From assembly GCF_012034935.1 (NCBI RefSeq), contig NZ_JAATEN010000007.1, positions 62,001 through 126,000 on the forward strand: 64,000 bases of DNA, given 5' to 3'. A program made the position numbers and the translations under genes. Numbering within the stretch: position 1 is the first letter of the stretch; the number at the start of each line of letters is the position of its first letter. Positions 1-11,175 of the stretch are shown piece after piece. This DNA is from Streptomyces zingiberis. Its GTDB lineage: Bacteria; Actinomycetota; Actinomycetes; Streptomycetales; Streptomycetaceae. The notes under the pieces were generated by a model. It saw nothing but the letters and a program-made list of their open reading frames with translations. It was not told where the DNA came from and searched no databases.

Positions 1-1
1 G

Positions 2-172
2 GAGGAGGGGGTCGTCGCCGAGGCGCAGGACATCGACCTCTGCCTGATCACCGGTGCCGGCTGGCCCTTCCACCTGGGCGGCGTCACGCCGTACCTGGAC
101 CGGGAGGGTGTCTCGGAGCGGGTGAACGGCAAGCGGTTCCTCGCCCCGGGCGTCGCGAGCGTCCCGGCCTGA
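2..172 (+). CDS. 3-hydroxyacyl-CoA dehydrogenase / fatty-acid oxidation complex alpha subunit, C-terminal end (partial)
   Basis: The window opens inside this gene; only the last 56 codons and the stop are present. The residues LCLITGAGWPFHLGGVTPYL followed by DREGVSERVNGKRFL match the C-terminus of the actinobacterial multifunctional beta-oxidation protein (FadB/FadJ type, the SCO6026 family). That protein joins enoyl-CoA hydratase to NAD-dependent 3-hydroxyacyl-CoA dehydrogenase in the cytoplasm. The catalytic domains lie outside the window, so identity rests on this tail alone. A strong hairpin follows the stop, so this is probably the end of the transcription unit. Confidence 0.75.
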   Translation, partial: EEGVVAEAQDIDLCLITGAGWPFHLGGVTPYLDREGVSERVNGKRFLAPGVASVPA

Positions 173-227
173 GGACGCTCCGCGGGCGGCGGGCCGTCGC
201 CTCGCGGAGCGCAGGACAACGGAACGG

Positions 228-266
228 CGGACGGGCCGGGCGGGGGTTTCCCGCCCGGCCCGTCCG
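228..266 (+). terminator. Strong hairpin terminator after the beta-oxidation gene
   Basis: A perfect 17-bp GC-rich stem with a 5-base loop pairs positions 228-244 with 250-266. A smaller 9-bp hairpin (176-184 with 203-211) starts 3 bases after the stop codon. There is no long T-run, which is normal for Streptomyces intrinsic terminators. The rest of the 173-481 gap holds no gene that I recognise. Confidence 0.7.
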
Positions 267-481
267 GCGTGCGGAACCGCCCCGGACCACCGCGGCGGAT
301 GGGAACGGCTCCCTCCGGTGGTGGAAAGTTGAACCGATTCCCGTGCCGTTCACGGCCGTTGGGCCTATGCTGCACCAGCGGTGACATCCGCCCCCCGGAT
401 CACCCCGGATCGGCCGCCTCCCCCCACACCCCCTCAGCTCGCCCGCGCACCGCGGGCTGTTCCGGAGAGAGGCGCTCGGAG

Positions 482-1594
482 ATGGCACGGACGACGGCGG
501 ACACCGGCACGGACCCCCAGCCCCCCGCACAGGACGGCACGGCGCCACCGGCCCGCCGCCGGCGTCGCGTCTGGCGGGTGACGGTCCTCGTGCTGCTGAC
601 GGGGCTGCTGGCGCTGGGCGGCGGCGCCTGGTGGATGTACCAGGACCTCAACGGCAATCTGGACAACGTCGATCTCGACCGCGCCCTGGGCGGTGACCGC
701 CCCGGGAAGCAGCCGGCCGCCGGCCGGAACATCCTGCTCGTCGGGTCCGACTCGCGGGCCGGGGAGAACGCCGAGCTCGACGGCGGGAAGGTGGCCGGAG
801 CGCGGTCCGACACCGCTTTGGTGATCCACCTCCCCCCGGGAGGGGAACGGGCCACGGCGGTGAGCATCCCCCGCGACACCCTGGTGACCCGCCCGGCGTG
901 CACCACGGACGCGGGGCGGGAACTCCCGGAGGCCGAGCGGGTGATGTTCAACTCCGTGTACGGGACGGGCGGACCGGCCTGCGTGGTCCGGACCGTCGAG
1001 GCGCTCTCCGGCATCCGCATGGACCACTATGTGGAGATCGACTTCGCCGGGTTCCGGGAGGTCGTCGACGCCCTGGGCGGGGTCACGGTCACCACCCGCG
1101 AGCCCATCGCGGACCGGGCGACGGGGCTGCGGCTCGACGCGGGCACCCACCGGCTGGACGGTGAGGAGGCGCTGCGGTTCGTCCGCACCCGCTACGGCGT
1201 CGGGGACGGCAGCGACCTCGGCCGCATCGAACTCCAGCAGCAGTTCCTGACGGCGGTGGTCGCCGAGGTCCGGCAGCAGGGAATCCTGACCAGCCCGGCG
1301 AAGCTGTACCGCGTCGCGGACGCGGCGACGGAGGCCCTGACCACCGACTCCGGCCTGGGCACGCTCACCGACCTCGCGGACTTCGGCCGGAGCCTGGAGG
1401 GCGTCGACCCGGCCACCATGGAGACGCTCACGCTGCCCGTCCGCCCCGACGCGCGGGACCCCAACCGCGTGGTGACCGTGAAGGAGCGGGCGGACGCGGT
1501 GTGGCAGGCGCTGCGGGACGGCACACCCGTCCCCGAGGCGGCACGGGCCTCCGCCGGGGGCGAGGAGGGCGGCGGGGAGGGCTCCGGCTCCTGA
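482..1594 (+). CDS. LytR-CpsA-Psr (LCP) family cell-wall polymer ligase
   Basis: A 370-residue membrane protein. An Arg-rich cytoplasmic start is followed by one transmembrane helix (about residues 30-52) and then an extracytoplasmic LCP domain. LCP hallmarks are the strand RNILLVGSDSR (82-92), the arginine/aspartate pair in SIPRDTLV (R131, D132), a domain core around FNSVYGTGG, and the distal Arg-rich motif RTRYGVGDGSDLGR. Family members transfer lipid-linked wall teichoic-type or glycan polymers onto peptidoglycan outside the cell. The ATG at 482 was chosen over an in-frame GTG at 269 because GGAGAGA lies just upstream and the protein then starts shortly before the membrane helix. The C-terminus is a Gly/Glu/Ser-rich tail. 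The gene is monocistronic and convergent with recQ. Confidence 0.88.
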   Translation: MARTTADTGTDPQPPAQDGTAPPARRRRRVWRVTVLVLLTGLLALGGGAWWMYQDLNGNLDNVDLDRALGGDRPGKQPAAGRNILLVGSDSRAGENAELDGGKVAGARSDTALVIHLPPGGERATAVSIPRDTLVTRPACTTDAGRELPEAERVMFNSVYGTGGPACVVRTVEALSGIRMDHYVEIDFAGFREVVDALGGVTVTTREPIADRATGLRLDAGTHRLDGEEALRFVRTRYGVGDGSDLGRIELQQQFLTAVVAEVRQQGILTSPAKLYRVADAATEALTTDSGLGTLTDLADFGRSLEGVDPATMETLTLPVRPDARDPNRVVTVKERADAVWQALRDGTPVPEAARASAGGEEGGGEGSGS

Positions 1595-1822
1595 CGGCGC
1601 GGCGGCGCCGCGGTGACACGGCGCCCGGCGAGGCCACGCGGCCGGCGCCCGGGCGTCCGCCGCCGTCCGCCACCGTCCGCCGCCGGGGCTCCCGGGGACC
1701 GGCCGCCGTCCGGCCGGCCGGTCCGCCCGGGCCCCGGGATCTCTCCGCGATCTCCCCGGGGCGTCCTGCCGCGTCCCCGCGGTGGCGCCCCGGGCCCGGG
1801 GCCGCCGGGGCCGCTCCTCAGC

Positions 1823-4027
<2,205 letters not shown>

Positions 4028-4164
4028 CCGGGCAGTCTACGAGCCCGGGGCGGACCGCCGTGCGGCCTGTGGACAACCCCTGACGGCCCCGGCACGGCCG
4101 CCGCCGCGGGCTCCTTCCCGGGCCCCGGTCCGCCGGCGGCGCGCGCCCGGCGCACACTGGTGGG

Positions 4165-4581
4165 ATGACTGCCGCACCGCCCGCCCTGATCGTCGTGGAC
4201 GCCGCCAACGTCGTCGGATCGGTGCCCGACGGCTGGTGGCGCGACCGGCGCGGGGCGGCCGAGCGGCTCCGTGACGGCCTGGCCGTGTACGCCCGCGAGG
4301 GCCTGCCGGACCGTGGGGACCTCCCGGCCTGGGCGTCCTGCCCGCCGGCGGAGCTGGTGCTGGTCGTGGAGGGCGCGGCGCGCGGCGTGCCGGCGGTACC
4401 CGGCGTCCGGGTGGAGTCCGCCCCGGGCAGCGGGGACGACCGGATCGTCGAACTCGTGACCGAAGAGGCCGCACCGGACGCGGGACGGCCGTGCCTGGTG
4501 GTGACGGCCGACCGCGAACTGCGCCGCCGGGTCACGGCCCTCGGCGCCGTCTGCGCGGGTCCCCGCGCCGTCCGCCCGTAG
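4165..4581 (+). CDS. NYN/PIN-like domain protein (YacP-type putative RNA-binding nuclease)
   Basis: A 138-residue protein. The start LIVVDAANVVGS places an Asp followed by an Asn as in NYN/PIN-like nucleases. Further acidic residues in GSGDDRIVE and VVTADRELRRRV are where the family puts its other metal ligands. Related Streptomyces genes are often labelled NTP pyrophosphohydrolase, but the residue pattern supports the PIN-like fold better. The substrate is unknown; family members act on RNA. It is divergent from recQ. Confidence 0.7.
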   Translation: MTAAPPALIVVDAANVVGSVPDGWWRDRRGAAERLRDGLAVYAREGLPDRGDLPAWASCPPAELVLVVEGAARGVPAVPGVRVESAPGSGDDRIVELVTEEAAPDAGRPCLVVTADRELRRRVTALGAVCAGPRAVRP

Positions 4582-4661
4582 CCCGGCCACGGCGGACCGT
4601 CGGCCCCCTCGGCGCAGCCACCCGGGGCCCCGGGCCGCACCCCTGCCCGGTCCGGCCGGTC

Positions 4662-6401
4662 TCAGCCCTTCTCCCCCGCCACCCGCTCGTACAGCACCGC
4701 CCCGTCCACCGTCTCCACCGGTGTGTAGTGCGCCCGCAGGAAGTCCCGCAGCTCCGGGACGCGGGCCGGCCCGTACGGTTTGCCGCGCGAGTCGTCCACG
4801 ATCAGCTCCGGCGGCGCCTCGGCGAGTTCGCGGCGGAAGACCTGCCAGCTCCCCGGCACCCCGTGGCGCGGGCCGACGTGCTCCGCGCCGGACCGGCCGC
4901 CGCTGTAGTTGGTGAGCAGGCCGGCGGTGAGGTAGCGGCTCGCGGGGGCCCGGCCGGCGAACCAGTACTGCTCGGGATGCATCCCCCAGAACAGCACCCG
5001 GTCGCTCGCCTCCGTCCGCCGCTCCACCCGCTCGGCGAGGCGGCGGGCGTGGTCGAGCTCGGTGCTCGGCGCGAGGAGGCCCCAGCCGGCGAACGCGAGG
5101 CAGGAGGCGGCGGACCAGACCAGCGCGGCACGCGTCCAGACCTCCGGCAACCGCCGCAGCGCCGCCGTTCCGAGCAGCGCGAGCGGGGGCAGGAGTTGCA
5201 GGTAGTAGTGGCCGAAGAAGTGGAAACCGGTGGTGACGGCGAGGGCCGAGGCCGCGAGCCAGACCCACAGGCCGCCCGGCCGGTCCTCACGCTCCGGGCC
5301 TTCCGGACCGCTTCCCCCGTCCGCCCGGCCCGTCTCCGTCTCCCCGCCGGTCCGGTCCGCCTCCTCGACGCGTTCCCCGCGTTCCCCGCGCGCCGGGCCG
5401 CGCCGGCGGCGGGCCGCCACCGCCAGGGGCACCAGCAGCCCCGCGCAGGCCACGGCGAGCAGCCCGGCGTTGCCGGCCGCCCGGAGCAGGACGTGCGGCA
5501 CGGAGCCGTCGGGGACGACGTACCCGGTCGAGGCGCCCGCCGTCCAGAACAGGAAGCCCTCCGGGTCGGTGAGGAGCGCCGCGGCGACGGCCGGCGCGAC
5601 CACGCCGGCCGCCAGCCGGGCCAGGCCCCTCCGGCGCGTCCCCGGCACACTCCGCCAGAGCAGCCACAGCACCGGCAGCACCACCACCGCCCCCGTCTGC
5701 TTGGTGAGCCCGGCGACCGCCACCAGCAGCCCGGCGGCGCCCCAGCGGGAGCGGTCGGCGCACCACACGGCGGCGGCGGTGGCGGGCAGCAGGAACACCG
5801 CGAAAGCCGCCGCCTGCGCGTCCTCGGGACTCAGGCCGATGGAGACCAGGGCGTACAGCACCCCGGCGGTGCGCCCGGCCCGGTCCCCCCAGTGGCGGCG
5901 GGCGAGCGAGGCGAGCAGGACGGCGGTCAGCAGCTGGGCCAGGACGGCGAGGACCCGCGGCAGCCACAGCGAATCGTCCCCGGCCAGGGCGAACGACCCC
6001 TGGTAGAGCCAGGGCACCAGCGGGGGTTTGCGGTCGACCACCGTCTCGTAGAGCGAGCCACCCGCGGCCAGCATGCGGGCCTGGACCGCGAGATACCCCT
6101 CGTCCGGGTTCCACAGGGGGCGGGCGAAGGACGGCAGCCGGGCCGCCGTCACCAGGACGGCCAGCAGGGGCACGAGCCGCAGCCAGTAGCGGCGGCCCCC
6201 GGGCGGGGCGGACGCGCCGCGGGCCGGCGGCGGGGCGGAGGACCCCGGCCCGGCCGCGCCGGTCGTGCCGGCCGCGCCGGTCGTGCCGGTCGCGCCGGTC
6301 ACCGGTTCCGCCCCGTCCGGTGCCCGCGCGGCCGGTGGCGGTACGTGCCGCTGCCCGTGCGGGGCACCGGCGTGGACGGAGCGGGAGGACTCGGCGGGCA
6401 T
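4662..6401 (-). CDS. GT39-type membrane glycosyltransferase (dolichyl-phosphate-mannose mannosyltransferase-like, PMT_2)
   Basis: A 579-residue multi-spanning protein. The N-terminal 80 residues are a Gly/Ala/Pro-rich cytoplasmic tail with many GTTGAAG-like units. The first extracytoplasmic loop has the GT39/GT83 acidic motif in PLWNPDEGYLAVQARML, and about ten hydrophobic segments follow. Family enzymes move a sugar from a polyprenyl-phosphate carrier to a protein or envelope lipid on the outer face of the membrane. The ATG at 6401 is used because the frame stays open far upstream into dxs but without family similarity. The actual donor and acceptor are not visible. Confidence 0.8.
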   Translation of the reverse strand: MPAESSRSVHAGAPHGQRHVPPPAARAPDGAEPVTGATGTTGAAGTTGAAGPGSSAPPPARGASAPPGGRRYWLRLVPLLAVLVTAARLPSFARPLWNPDEGYLAVQARMLAAGGSLYETVVDRKPPLVPWLYQGSFALAGDDSLWLPRVLAVLAQLLTAVLLASLARRHWGDRAGRTAGVLYALVSIGLSPEDAQAAAFAVFLLPATAAAVWCADRSRWGAAGLLVAVAGLTKQTGAVVVLPVLWLLWRSVPGTRRRGLARLAAGVVAPAVAAALLTDPEGFLFWTAGASTGYVVPDGSVPHVLLRAAGNAGLLAVACAGLLVPLAVAARRRRGPARGERGERVEEADRTGGETETGRADGGSGPEGPEREDRPGGLWVWLAASALAVTTGFHFFGHYYLQLLPPLALLGTAALRRLPEVWTRAALVWSAASCLAFAGWGLLAPSTELDHARRLAERVERRTEASDRVLFWGMHPEQYWFAGRAPASRYLTAGLLTNYSGGRSGAEHVGPRHGVPGSWQVFRRELAEAPPELIVDDSRGKPYGPARVPELRDFLRAHYTPVETVDGAVLYERVAGEKG

Positions 6402-6450
6402 GGCCCTTAACGTAGGCCCCACCGGGCGCCCGCCCGGCAGCGGCCCCGCC

Positions 6451-6502
6451 CCGCGCCGCCCCGCGCCGCCCCGCGCCGCCCCGCCCCGCGCCGCCCCGCG
6501 CC
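6451..6502. repeat. 10-bp GC-only tandem repeat
   Basis: The unit CCGCGCCGCC occurs three times exactly at 6451-6480. Five bases later come one full and one partial further copy. It lies between the glycosyltransferase start and dxs and could vary in copy number. No function is evident. Confidence 0.8.
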
Positions 6503-6584
6503 GGGCGGCCCGGCCGCCCGGGCTGCCCGGGATGTCACCGCCCGGGGCCGGGCCGGGCACAGGGAGGGCTCCGCGAACGGAAGA

Positions 6585-6628
6585 ACGGGCCGGCCGGCGC
6601 CCCTCGGCGGGGGCGCCGGCCGGCCCGT
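6585..6628 (-). terminator. dxs terminator hairpin
   Basis: A perfect 19-bp stem pairs 6585-6603 with 6610-6628 around a 6-base loop. It begins 18 bases beyond the dxs stop codon and is the likely end of the dxs transcript. Confidence 0.75.
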
Positions 6629-6646
6629 GGGGCGCGGCGGGGCCCG

Positions 6647-8605
6647 TCAGTCGCGGGCCGCCTGGGCGGTCGCGGCGTCGTAGCGGCCGTCGAGCTTGGC
6701 CACGAGGCCGGTGACCTGGCGGGCGATGTCGGGCGCGGTGAGGCCGATCTCGGCCAGCACCTCCTTGCGGGAGGCGTGGTCGAGGAAGCGCTGCGGGATG
6801 CCGTAGTCGCGCAGCGGCACGTCCACCCCGGCGTCGCGGAGCGCCTGGGCGACGGCCGAGCCGACACCCCCGGCGCGGCCGTTGTCCTCGACGGTGACGA
6901 CGACCCGGTGGCGGTCGGCGAGCGCGGGAAGCTGCTCGTCCACCGGCTTGACCCAGCGGGGGTCGACCACCGTGGTGGAGATCCCCTGCCGGTCGAGCAG
7001 GTCGGCGACCTCCAGGCACATCGGGGCCAGCGCCCCGACGGAGACCAGCAGGACGTCCGCCTGCTCGCCGGTGCCCGTGCCGTCGCCCTCGTCCGGCGCG
7101 CGCAGCACGTCCATGCCCCCGACGCGGCCGACGGCGGCGACGGCCGGTCCGACCGCGCCCTTGGAGTAGCGCACCACGGTCGGGGCGTCGTCGACCTCGA
7201 CGGCCTCCCGCAGCTGGGCGCGGAGCTGGTCGGCGTCGCGCGGGGCGGCGATCCGCAGGCCGGGCACCACCTGCAGGATCGACAGGTCCCACATGCCGTT
7301 GTGCGAGGCGCCGTCGGTGCCGGTGACCCCGGCCCGGTCCAGGACGAAGGTGACCCCGCACCGGTGCAGCGCCACATCCATCAGCACCTGGTCGAAGGCG
7401 CGGTTGAGGAAGGTGGCGTAGACGGCGAAGACGGGGTGGAGCCCGCCGGTGGCCAGGCCGGCCGCCGAGACGGCGCCGTGCTGCTCGGCGATGCCCACGT
7501 CGTACACCCGGTCGGGGAAGGTCCGGGCGAACTTCTCCAGGCCGACCGGCTGCAGCATGGCGGCCGTGATCGCCACGATGTCCTCGCGCTCCCGGCCGAG
7601 CGCGACCATCTCCTCGCCGAAGACGGACGTCCAGTCCGCGCCGGCGACGGAGACGGGCAGCCCGGTGTCGGGGTGGATCACGGGGACGGCGTGGAAGCGG
7701 TCGGCCTCGTCCTCCAGGGCGGGCGAGTAGCCGCGGCCCTTCTCGGTGAGGCAGTGGACGATCACGGGGCCGCCGAACCGCTTGGCGCGGACCAGGGCCG
7801 ACTCCAGCGCCTCGATGTCGTGGCCGTCGATGGGGCCGACGTACTTCAGCCCGAGGTCCTCGAACATGCCCTGCGGGGCGATGAAGTCCTTGAGGCCCTT
7901 CTTGGCGCCGTGCAGCGTCTCGTAGAGCGGGCGGCCGACGACCGGCGTGCGCTCCAGGAGGTCCTTGCCGCGGGCGAGGAAGCGCTCGTAACCGTCGGTG
8001 ACGCGGAGGGTCGCCAGGTGGTCCGCGAGGCCGCCGATGGTCGGCGCGTAGGAACGCTCGTTGTCGTTGACGACGATGACCAGCGGGCGGTCCTTGGCGG
8101 CGGCGATGTTGTTGAGCGCCTCCCAGGCCATGCCGCCGGTCAGCGCGCCGTCGCCGATGACCGCCACCACGTGGTCGGGGCGGCCGAGCACCTGGTTGGC
8201 CTTGGCCAGCCCGTCGGCCCAGCCGAGCACCGTGGAGGCGTGGCTGTTCTCGATCACGTCGTGCTCGGACTCCGCGCGGGAGGGGTAGCCCGAGAGCCCG
8301 CCCTTGGCGCGGAGCTTCGTGAAGTCCTGGCGCCCCGTCAGCAGCTTGTGGACGTAGCTCTGGTGACCGGTGTCGAAGAGCACCTTGTCCCGGGGGGAGT
8401 CGAAGGCGCGGTGAAGGGCGATCGTCAGTTCGACGACCCCGAGGTTCGGTCCGAGGTGGCCGCCCGTCCGGGAGACGGCGCCGACGAGGAAGGTCCGGAT
8501 CTCCCCGGCCAGCCGGTCGAGCTGTTCCTGGTCGAGCCGGTCCAGATCGCGCGGTCCGGTGATGCGGGGCAGCAGTTCCCGCTCTTCGCGCGGCTCCTTT
8601 GCCAC
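6647..8605 (-). CDS. dxs: 1-deoxy-D-xylulose-5-phosphate synthase
   Basis: A 652-residue thiamine-diphosphate enzyme that condenses pyruvate with glyceraldehyde 3-phosphate, the first step of the MEP isoprenoid pathway. The sequence is typical throughout: [20 protein letters not shown], the TPP-binding motif [27 protein letters not shown], the transketolase pyrimidine-domain segment with GIAEQHG and the C-terminal [11 protein letters not shown]. The GTG at 8605 was chosen because AGGAGAG lies 4 bases upstream; an in-frame GTG at 8638 would add 11 residues and has no such site. The order dxs - xylH - xylG - xylF - rok is that of S. coelicolor SCO6013-6008. Confidence 0.96.
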   Translation of the reverse strand: MAKEPREERELLPRITGPRDLDRLDQEQLDRLAGEIRTFLVGAVSRTGGHLGPNLGVVELTIALHRAFDSPRDKVLFDTGHQSYVHKLLTGRQDFTKLRAKGGLSGYPSRAESEHDVIENSHASTVLGWADGLAKANQVLGRPDHVVAVIGDGALTGGMAWEALNNIAAAKDRPLVIVVNDNERSYAPTIGGLADHLATLRVTDGYERFLARGKDLLERTPVVGRPLYETLHGAKKGLKDFIAPQGMFEDLGLKYVGPIDGHDIEALESALVRAKRFGGPVIVHCLTEKGRGYSPALEDEADRFHAVPVIHPDTGLPVSVAGADWTSVFGEEMVALGREREDIVAITAAMLQPVGLEKFARTFPDRVYDVGIAEQHGAVSAAGLATGGLHPVFAVYATFLNRAFDQVLMDVALHRCGVTFVLDRAGVTGTDGASHNGMWDLSILQVVPGLRIAAPRDADQLRAQLREAVEVDDAPTVVRYSKGAVGPAVAAVGRVGGMDVLRAPDEGDGTGTGEQADVLLVSVGALAPMCLEVADLLDRQGISTTVVDPRWVKPVDEQLPALADRHRVVVTVEDNGRAGGVGSAVAQALRDAGVDVPLRDYGIPQRFLDHASRKEVLAEIGLTAPDIARQVTGLVAKLDGRYDAATAQAARD

Positions 8606-8819
8606 AGTCTCTCCTCTTGGCCGTCTTGCATCGAGCACATTGCCGGTCAGCCGAGTCTAATGTTCCCTTTCCGGTCGCGCGGAACGGGAGGTGCGGCGGG
8701 CGCGCGGGGACTCTGGGGCGGCGGGGCAGCGCGAACGCGCCCGCCGGCCGCGCGGGCACCCCCCGCACAGGGCCTCCGGCACCCGCCCCGGCGCTCCCCG
8801 GGCACGCCCCCGACGCACG

Positions 8820-8854
8820 GCGCCCGGTACCGGCGCGGAGCCGGTACCGGGCGC
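8820..8854 (-). terminator. Terminator of the xyl-type operon
   Basis: A perfect 15-bp stem with a 5-base loop (8820-8834 with 8840-8854) lies about 70 bases after the permease stop. The remaining part of the 317-base gap to dxs should hold the dxs promoter. A TAGACT-like -10 is visible on the minus strand near 8658, but I see no convincing -35. Confidence 0.7.
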
Positions 8855-8922
8855 TGGGCAGGCCGGGAGGCCGCGGCGGCCGGGACCGCCGGAGGCGAGG
8901 GGCCCGGCCCCGCGGGACCGCG

Positions 8923-10221
8923 TCAGGTGCGGCCCGCGGATTTCTGGGTGCGGCGCGAGACCGAGTCGATCACGACGGCGGCGAGCAACACCGCGCCGGT
9001 GATCATGTACTGGATCTCACTCGCCATGCCGAGCAGGTTGAGCCCCTGCTGGATGGACTGGATGACCAGCATGCCCAGCAGCGCGGACCAGATCTTGCCG
9101 CGTCCGCCGAAGAGGCTCGTCCCGCCGATGACGGCGGCGGCGATGACGCTCATCAGCACGTTGCCGGCGCCGAGGCTCTTGGAGGCGCCACCGGACTGGC
9201 TCGCGATGAAGAGGCCGCCGAAGGCCGCCAGCAGCCCCGCGATCATGAACACGGTGATGCGGATCTTCTCCACGTTGATGCCCGCGCGGCGGGCCGCCTC
9301 GGCGTTGCCGCCGACCGCGAAGATCTGCCGGCCGTAGGTGGTCCGCCGGACCACGAAGTCGGCCGTGACCAGCACGGCGAGGAAGATCACCAGCGCCAGC
9401 GGCAGGCCGCGGGACTGGTTGAGCTGGTAGGCGCAGACGAAGGCGATGATCCCGAGCACCGCGGTGCGCAGCAGGATCTCGCTCATCGGCCGCGACAGCA
9501 GCCCGGCCGCCCGCCGGCGGCGGCTGTCGCGCAGCATGGCGAGGCAGTAGAGGACGACGGCGGCGCAGGCCAGGCCGTAGGCGGCGGCGACGTCCTCGAA
9601 GTAGAAGTTGGTCAGGTCCTCGACGATGCTGCCGCTCGGGGTGTTGATGGTGCCCTCGGACCCCATCAGCCAGATCTGGAAGCCGCTCCAGCCGAGGAAG
9701 CCGGCGAGGGTGACCACGAACGCGGGCACGCCCACCTTGGCGAAGAAGAAGCCGTGCACGGCGCCGATGGCGGCGCCCGCGGCGACGGCGAGCAGCACGG
9801 CCGTGCCGTCCCCCAGGCTCCCCGTGACGCCGAGCACCGCCCAGATGGCGGCACCCACACCGGCGACGGAGCCCACCGAGAGGTCGATCTCGCCCAGCAG
9901 CAGCACGAAGACGATCCCGACGGCCATGATGCCCTGGCCGGCGATGTAGACACTGATGTTGCTGAGGCTGCCGGCCGAGAGGAAGCTGTCGTCCAGGGAC
10001 TGGAAGACGATCCCGATGACGATCAGGCCGAGGACGACCGGGATGGAGCCCAGCTCGCCGCCGCGGATCTTCCGTTTGAACTCGGTGAGGTAGCCCTTCA
10101 GGCCCTGCTCGCGGACGAGCAGCCGGGGGTCGATCGCGCCCGAGGAGGCCGCGGCGCCGGCAGCGTCGGCACCGGCCCCGGTACCGGCGCCGCCGGTGCC
10201 TTTCTGCGCGGTGTGGCTCAT
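8923..10221 (-). CDS. xylH: Sugar ABC transporter permease, XylH/ribose-type
   Basis: A 432-residue integral membrane protein with a Gly/Ala-rich cytoplasmic start and about ten hydrophobic helices. It has the permease signature LLLGEIDLSVGSVAGVGAAI and, near the end, ISLFGG-type residues in GGTSLFGGRGKIWSALLGML, typical of the branched-chain/ribose/xylose permease family. With the ATPase and binding protein it forms a pentose (probably D-xylose) importer. Its ATG overlaps the ATPase stop by 4 bases, indicating translational coupling. In S. coelicolor the orthologue SCO6011 is controlled by Rok7B7. Sugar specificity is inferred from context. Confidence 0.85.
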   Translation of the reverse strand: MSHTAQKGTGGAGTGAGADAAGAAASSGAIDPRLLVREQGLKGYLTEFKRKIRGGELGSIPVVLGLIVIGIVFQSLDDSFLSAGSLSNISVYIAGQGIMAVGIVFVLLLGEIDLSVGSVAGVGAAIWAVLGVTGSLGDGTAVLLAVAAGAAIGAVHGFFFAKVGVPAFVVTLAGFLGWSGFQIWLMGSEGTINTPSGSIVEDLTNFYFEDVAAAYGLACAAVVLYCLAMLRDSRRRRAAGLLSRPMSEILLRTAVLGIIAFVCAYQLNQSRGLPLALVIFLAVLVTADFVVRRTTYGRQIFAVGGNAEAARRAGINVEKIRITVFMIAGLLAAFGGLFIASQSGGASKSLGAGNVLMSVIAAAVIGGTSLFGGRGKIWSALLGMLVIQSIQQGLNLLGMASEIQYMITGAVLLAAVVIDSVSRRTQKSAGRT

Positions 10222-10997
10222 CGTCCTGCCTCCGTGGTGCGCGCCTGGCGACGGGTCACGGCGTTGTCCGTGGCACCGGTGATCGCGGCGATGATGTCTT
10301 CGTGGGACGTCGTGCGGACCGGGAAGACCCCGTTGTTCCTGCCGAGCCGCAGCACCGCCACGGTGTCGGCGACGGCCTTGACGTCGGCCATGTTGTGGCT
10401 GATGAGGATCACGCCGAGACCGCGCTCGCGCAGCCGCTCGACCAGGTCGAGGACCTGCGCGGTCTGCTCGACACCGAGGGCGGCGGTCGGCTCGTCCAGG
10501 ATGACGACCTCGGGGTCGCCGACGAGCGCGCGGGCGATGGCCACCACCTGGCGCTGACCGCCGGAGAGGGAGGCGACGGGGATCCGCACGCTGGGGATCC
10601 GGATGGAGAGGGTGTCCAGCAGTTCCTGGGCCCGCTTCTCCATCGCGACCTCGTCGATCACCCCGGCGCGGCGCAGCTCGCTGCCGAGGAAGAGGTTGGC
10701 GACGACGTCGAGGTTGTCGCAGAGCGCCAGGTCCTGGTAGACGGTGGCGATGCCGAGCTGCTGGGAGTCGTGGGGCTTGTGGATCTCGGTCCGGCGCCCC
10801 TTCCACTCGATGGCGCCCTCGTCGATGGGGTGGACCCCGGCGATGGTCTTGACCAGGGTGGACTTGCCGGCGCCGTTGTCACCGACCAGGGCGACGACCT
10901 CGCCCGGATGGATCTCCAGGTGGACGTCGGTCAGCGCCTGCACGGCGCCGAACCGCTTGGAGACCCCGCGCAACGCCAGCACGGGCGGAGCGGACAC
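10218..10997 (-). CDS. xylG: Sugar ABC transporter ATP-binding protein, XylG-type (single nucleotide-binding domain)
   Basis: A 259-residue ABC ATPase. Walker A is GDNGAGKS (39-46), the signature is SLSGGQRQVV, and Walker B is VVILDEPTAALG. Unlike enterobacterial XylG or RbsA, which fuse two ATPase domains, this is a half-size subunit. The GTG at 10997 is favoured because AAGGAG sits 9 bases upstream; the ATG at 11006 is directly adjacent to that site and too close. It is preceded by a strong hairpin that separates it from the binding-protein gene. Confidence 0.88.
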   Translation of the reverse strand: MSAPPVLALRGVSKRFGAVQALTDVHLEIHPGEVVALVGDNGAGKSTLVKTIAGVHPIDEGAIEWKGRRTEIHKPHDSQQLGIATVYQDLALCDNLDVVANLFLGSELRRAGVIDEVAMEKRAQELLDTLSIRIPSVRIPVASLSGGQRQVVAIARALVGDPEVVILDEPTAALGVEQTAQVLDLVERLRERGLGVILISHNMADVKAVADTVAVLRLGRNNGVFPVRTTSHEDIIAAITGATDNAVTRRQARTTEAGR

Positions 10998-11089
10998 GTC
11001 AATCATCTCCTTAACCGCCTGGACCAGGCGGGAGGGGGCGCGCACGACGGCGCGCGGGTGGTGCGAGCACGGTGGGGGGACCGCCGTTG

Positions 11090-11137
11090 CCCGGCACCCG
11101 CCCCCGGCAGCGGGATGACAAGGGGGCGGGTGCCGGG
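11090..11137 (-). terminator. Intra-operon attenuator hairpin between xylF and xylG
   Basis: A perfect 16-bp stem (11090-11105 with 11122-11137) with a 16-base loop lies just after the binding-protein stop. It is likely a partial terminator, or an mRNA 3'-end stabiliser, that gives more binding protein than membrane subunits. Confidence 0.6.
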
Positions 11138-11175
11138 CGGCTCCGGCGGGCCTGCGGCGCGGAGCGCCGGCCGGG

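Noticed and set aside
6402..8768. Upstream continuation of the glycosyltransferase frame through dxs, which would make a 1,368-residue protein.
   Set aside because: Only the part after the ATG at 6401 resembles a protein family; the rest is a shifted frame of dxs made of Arg/Pro/Gly.
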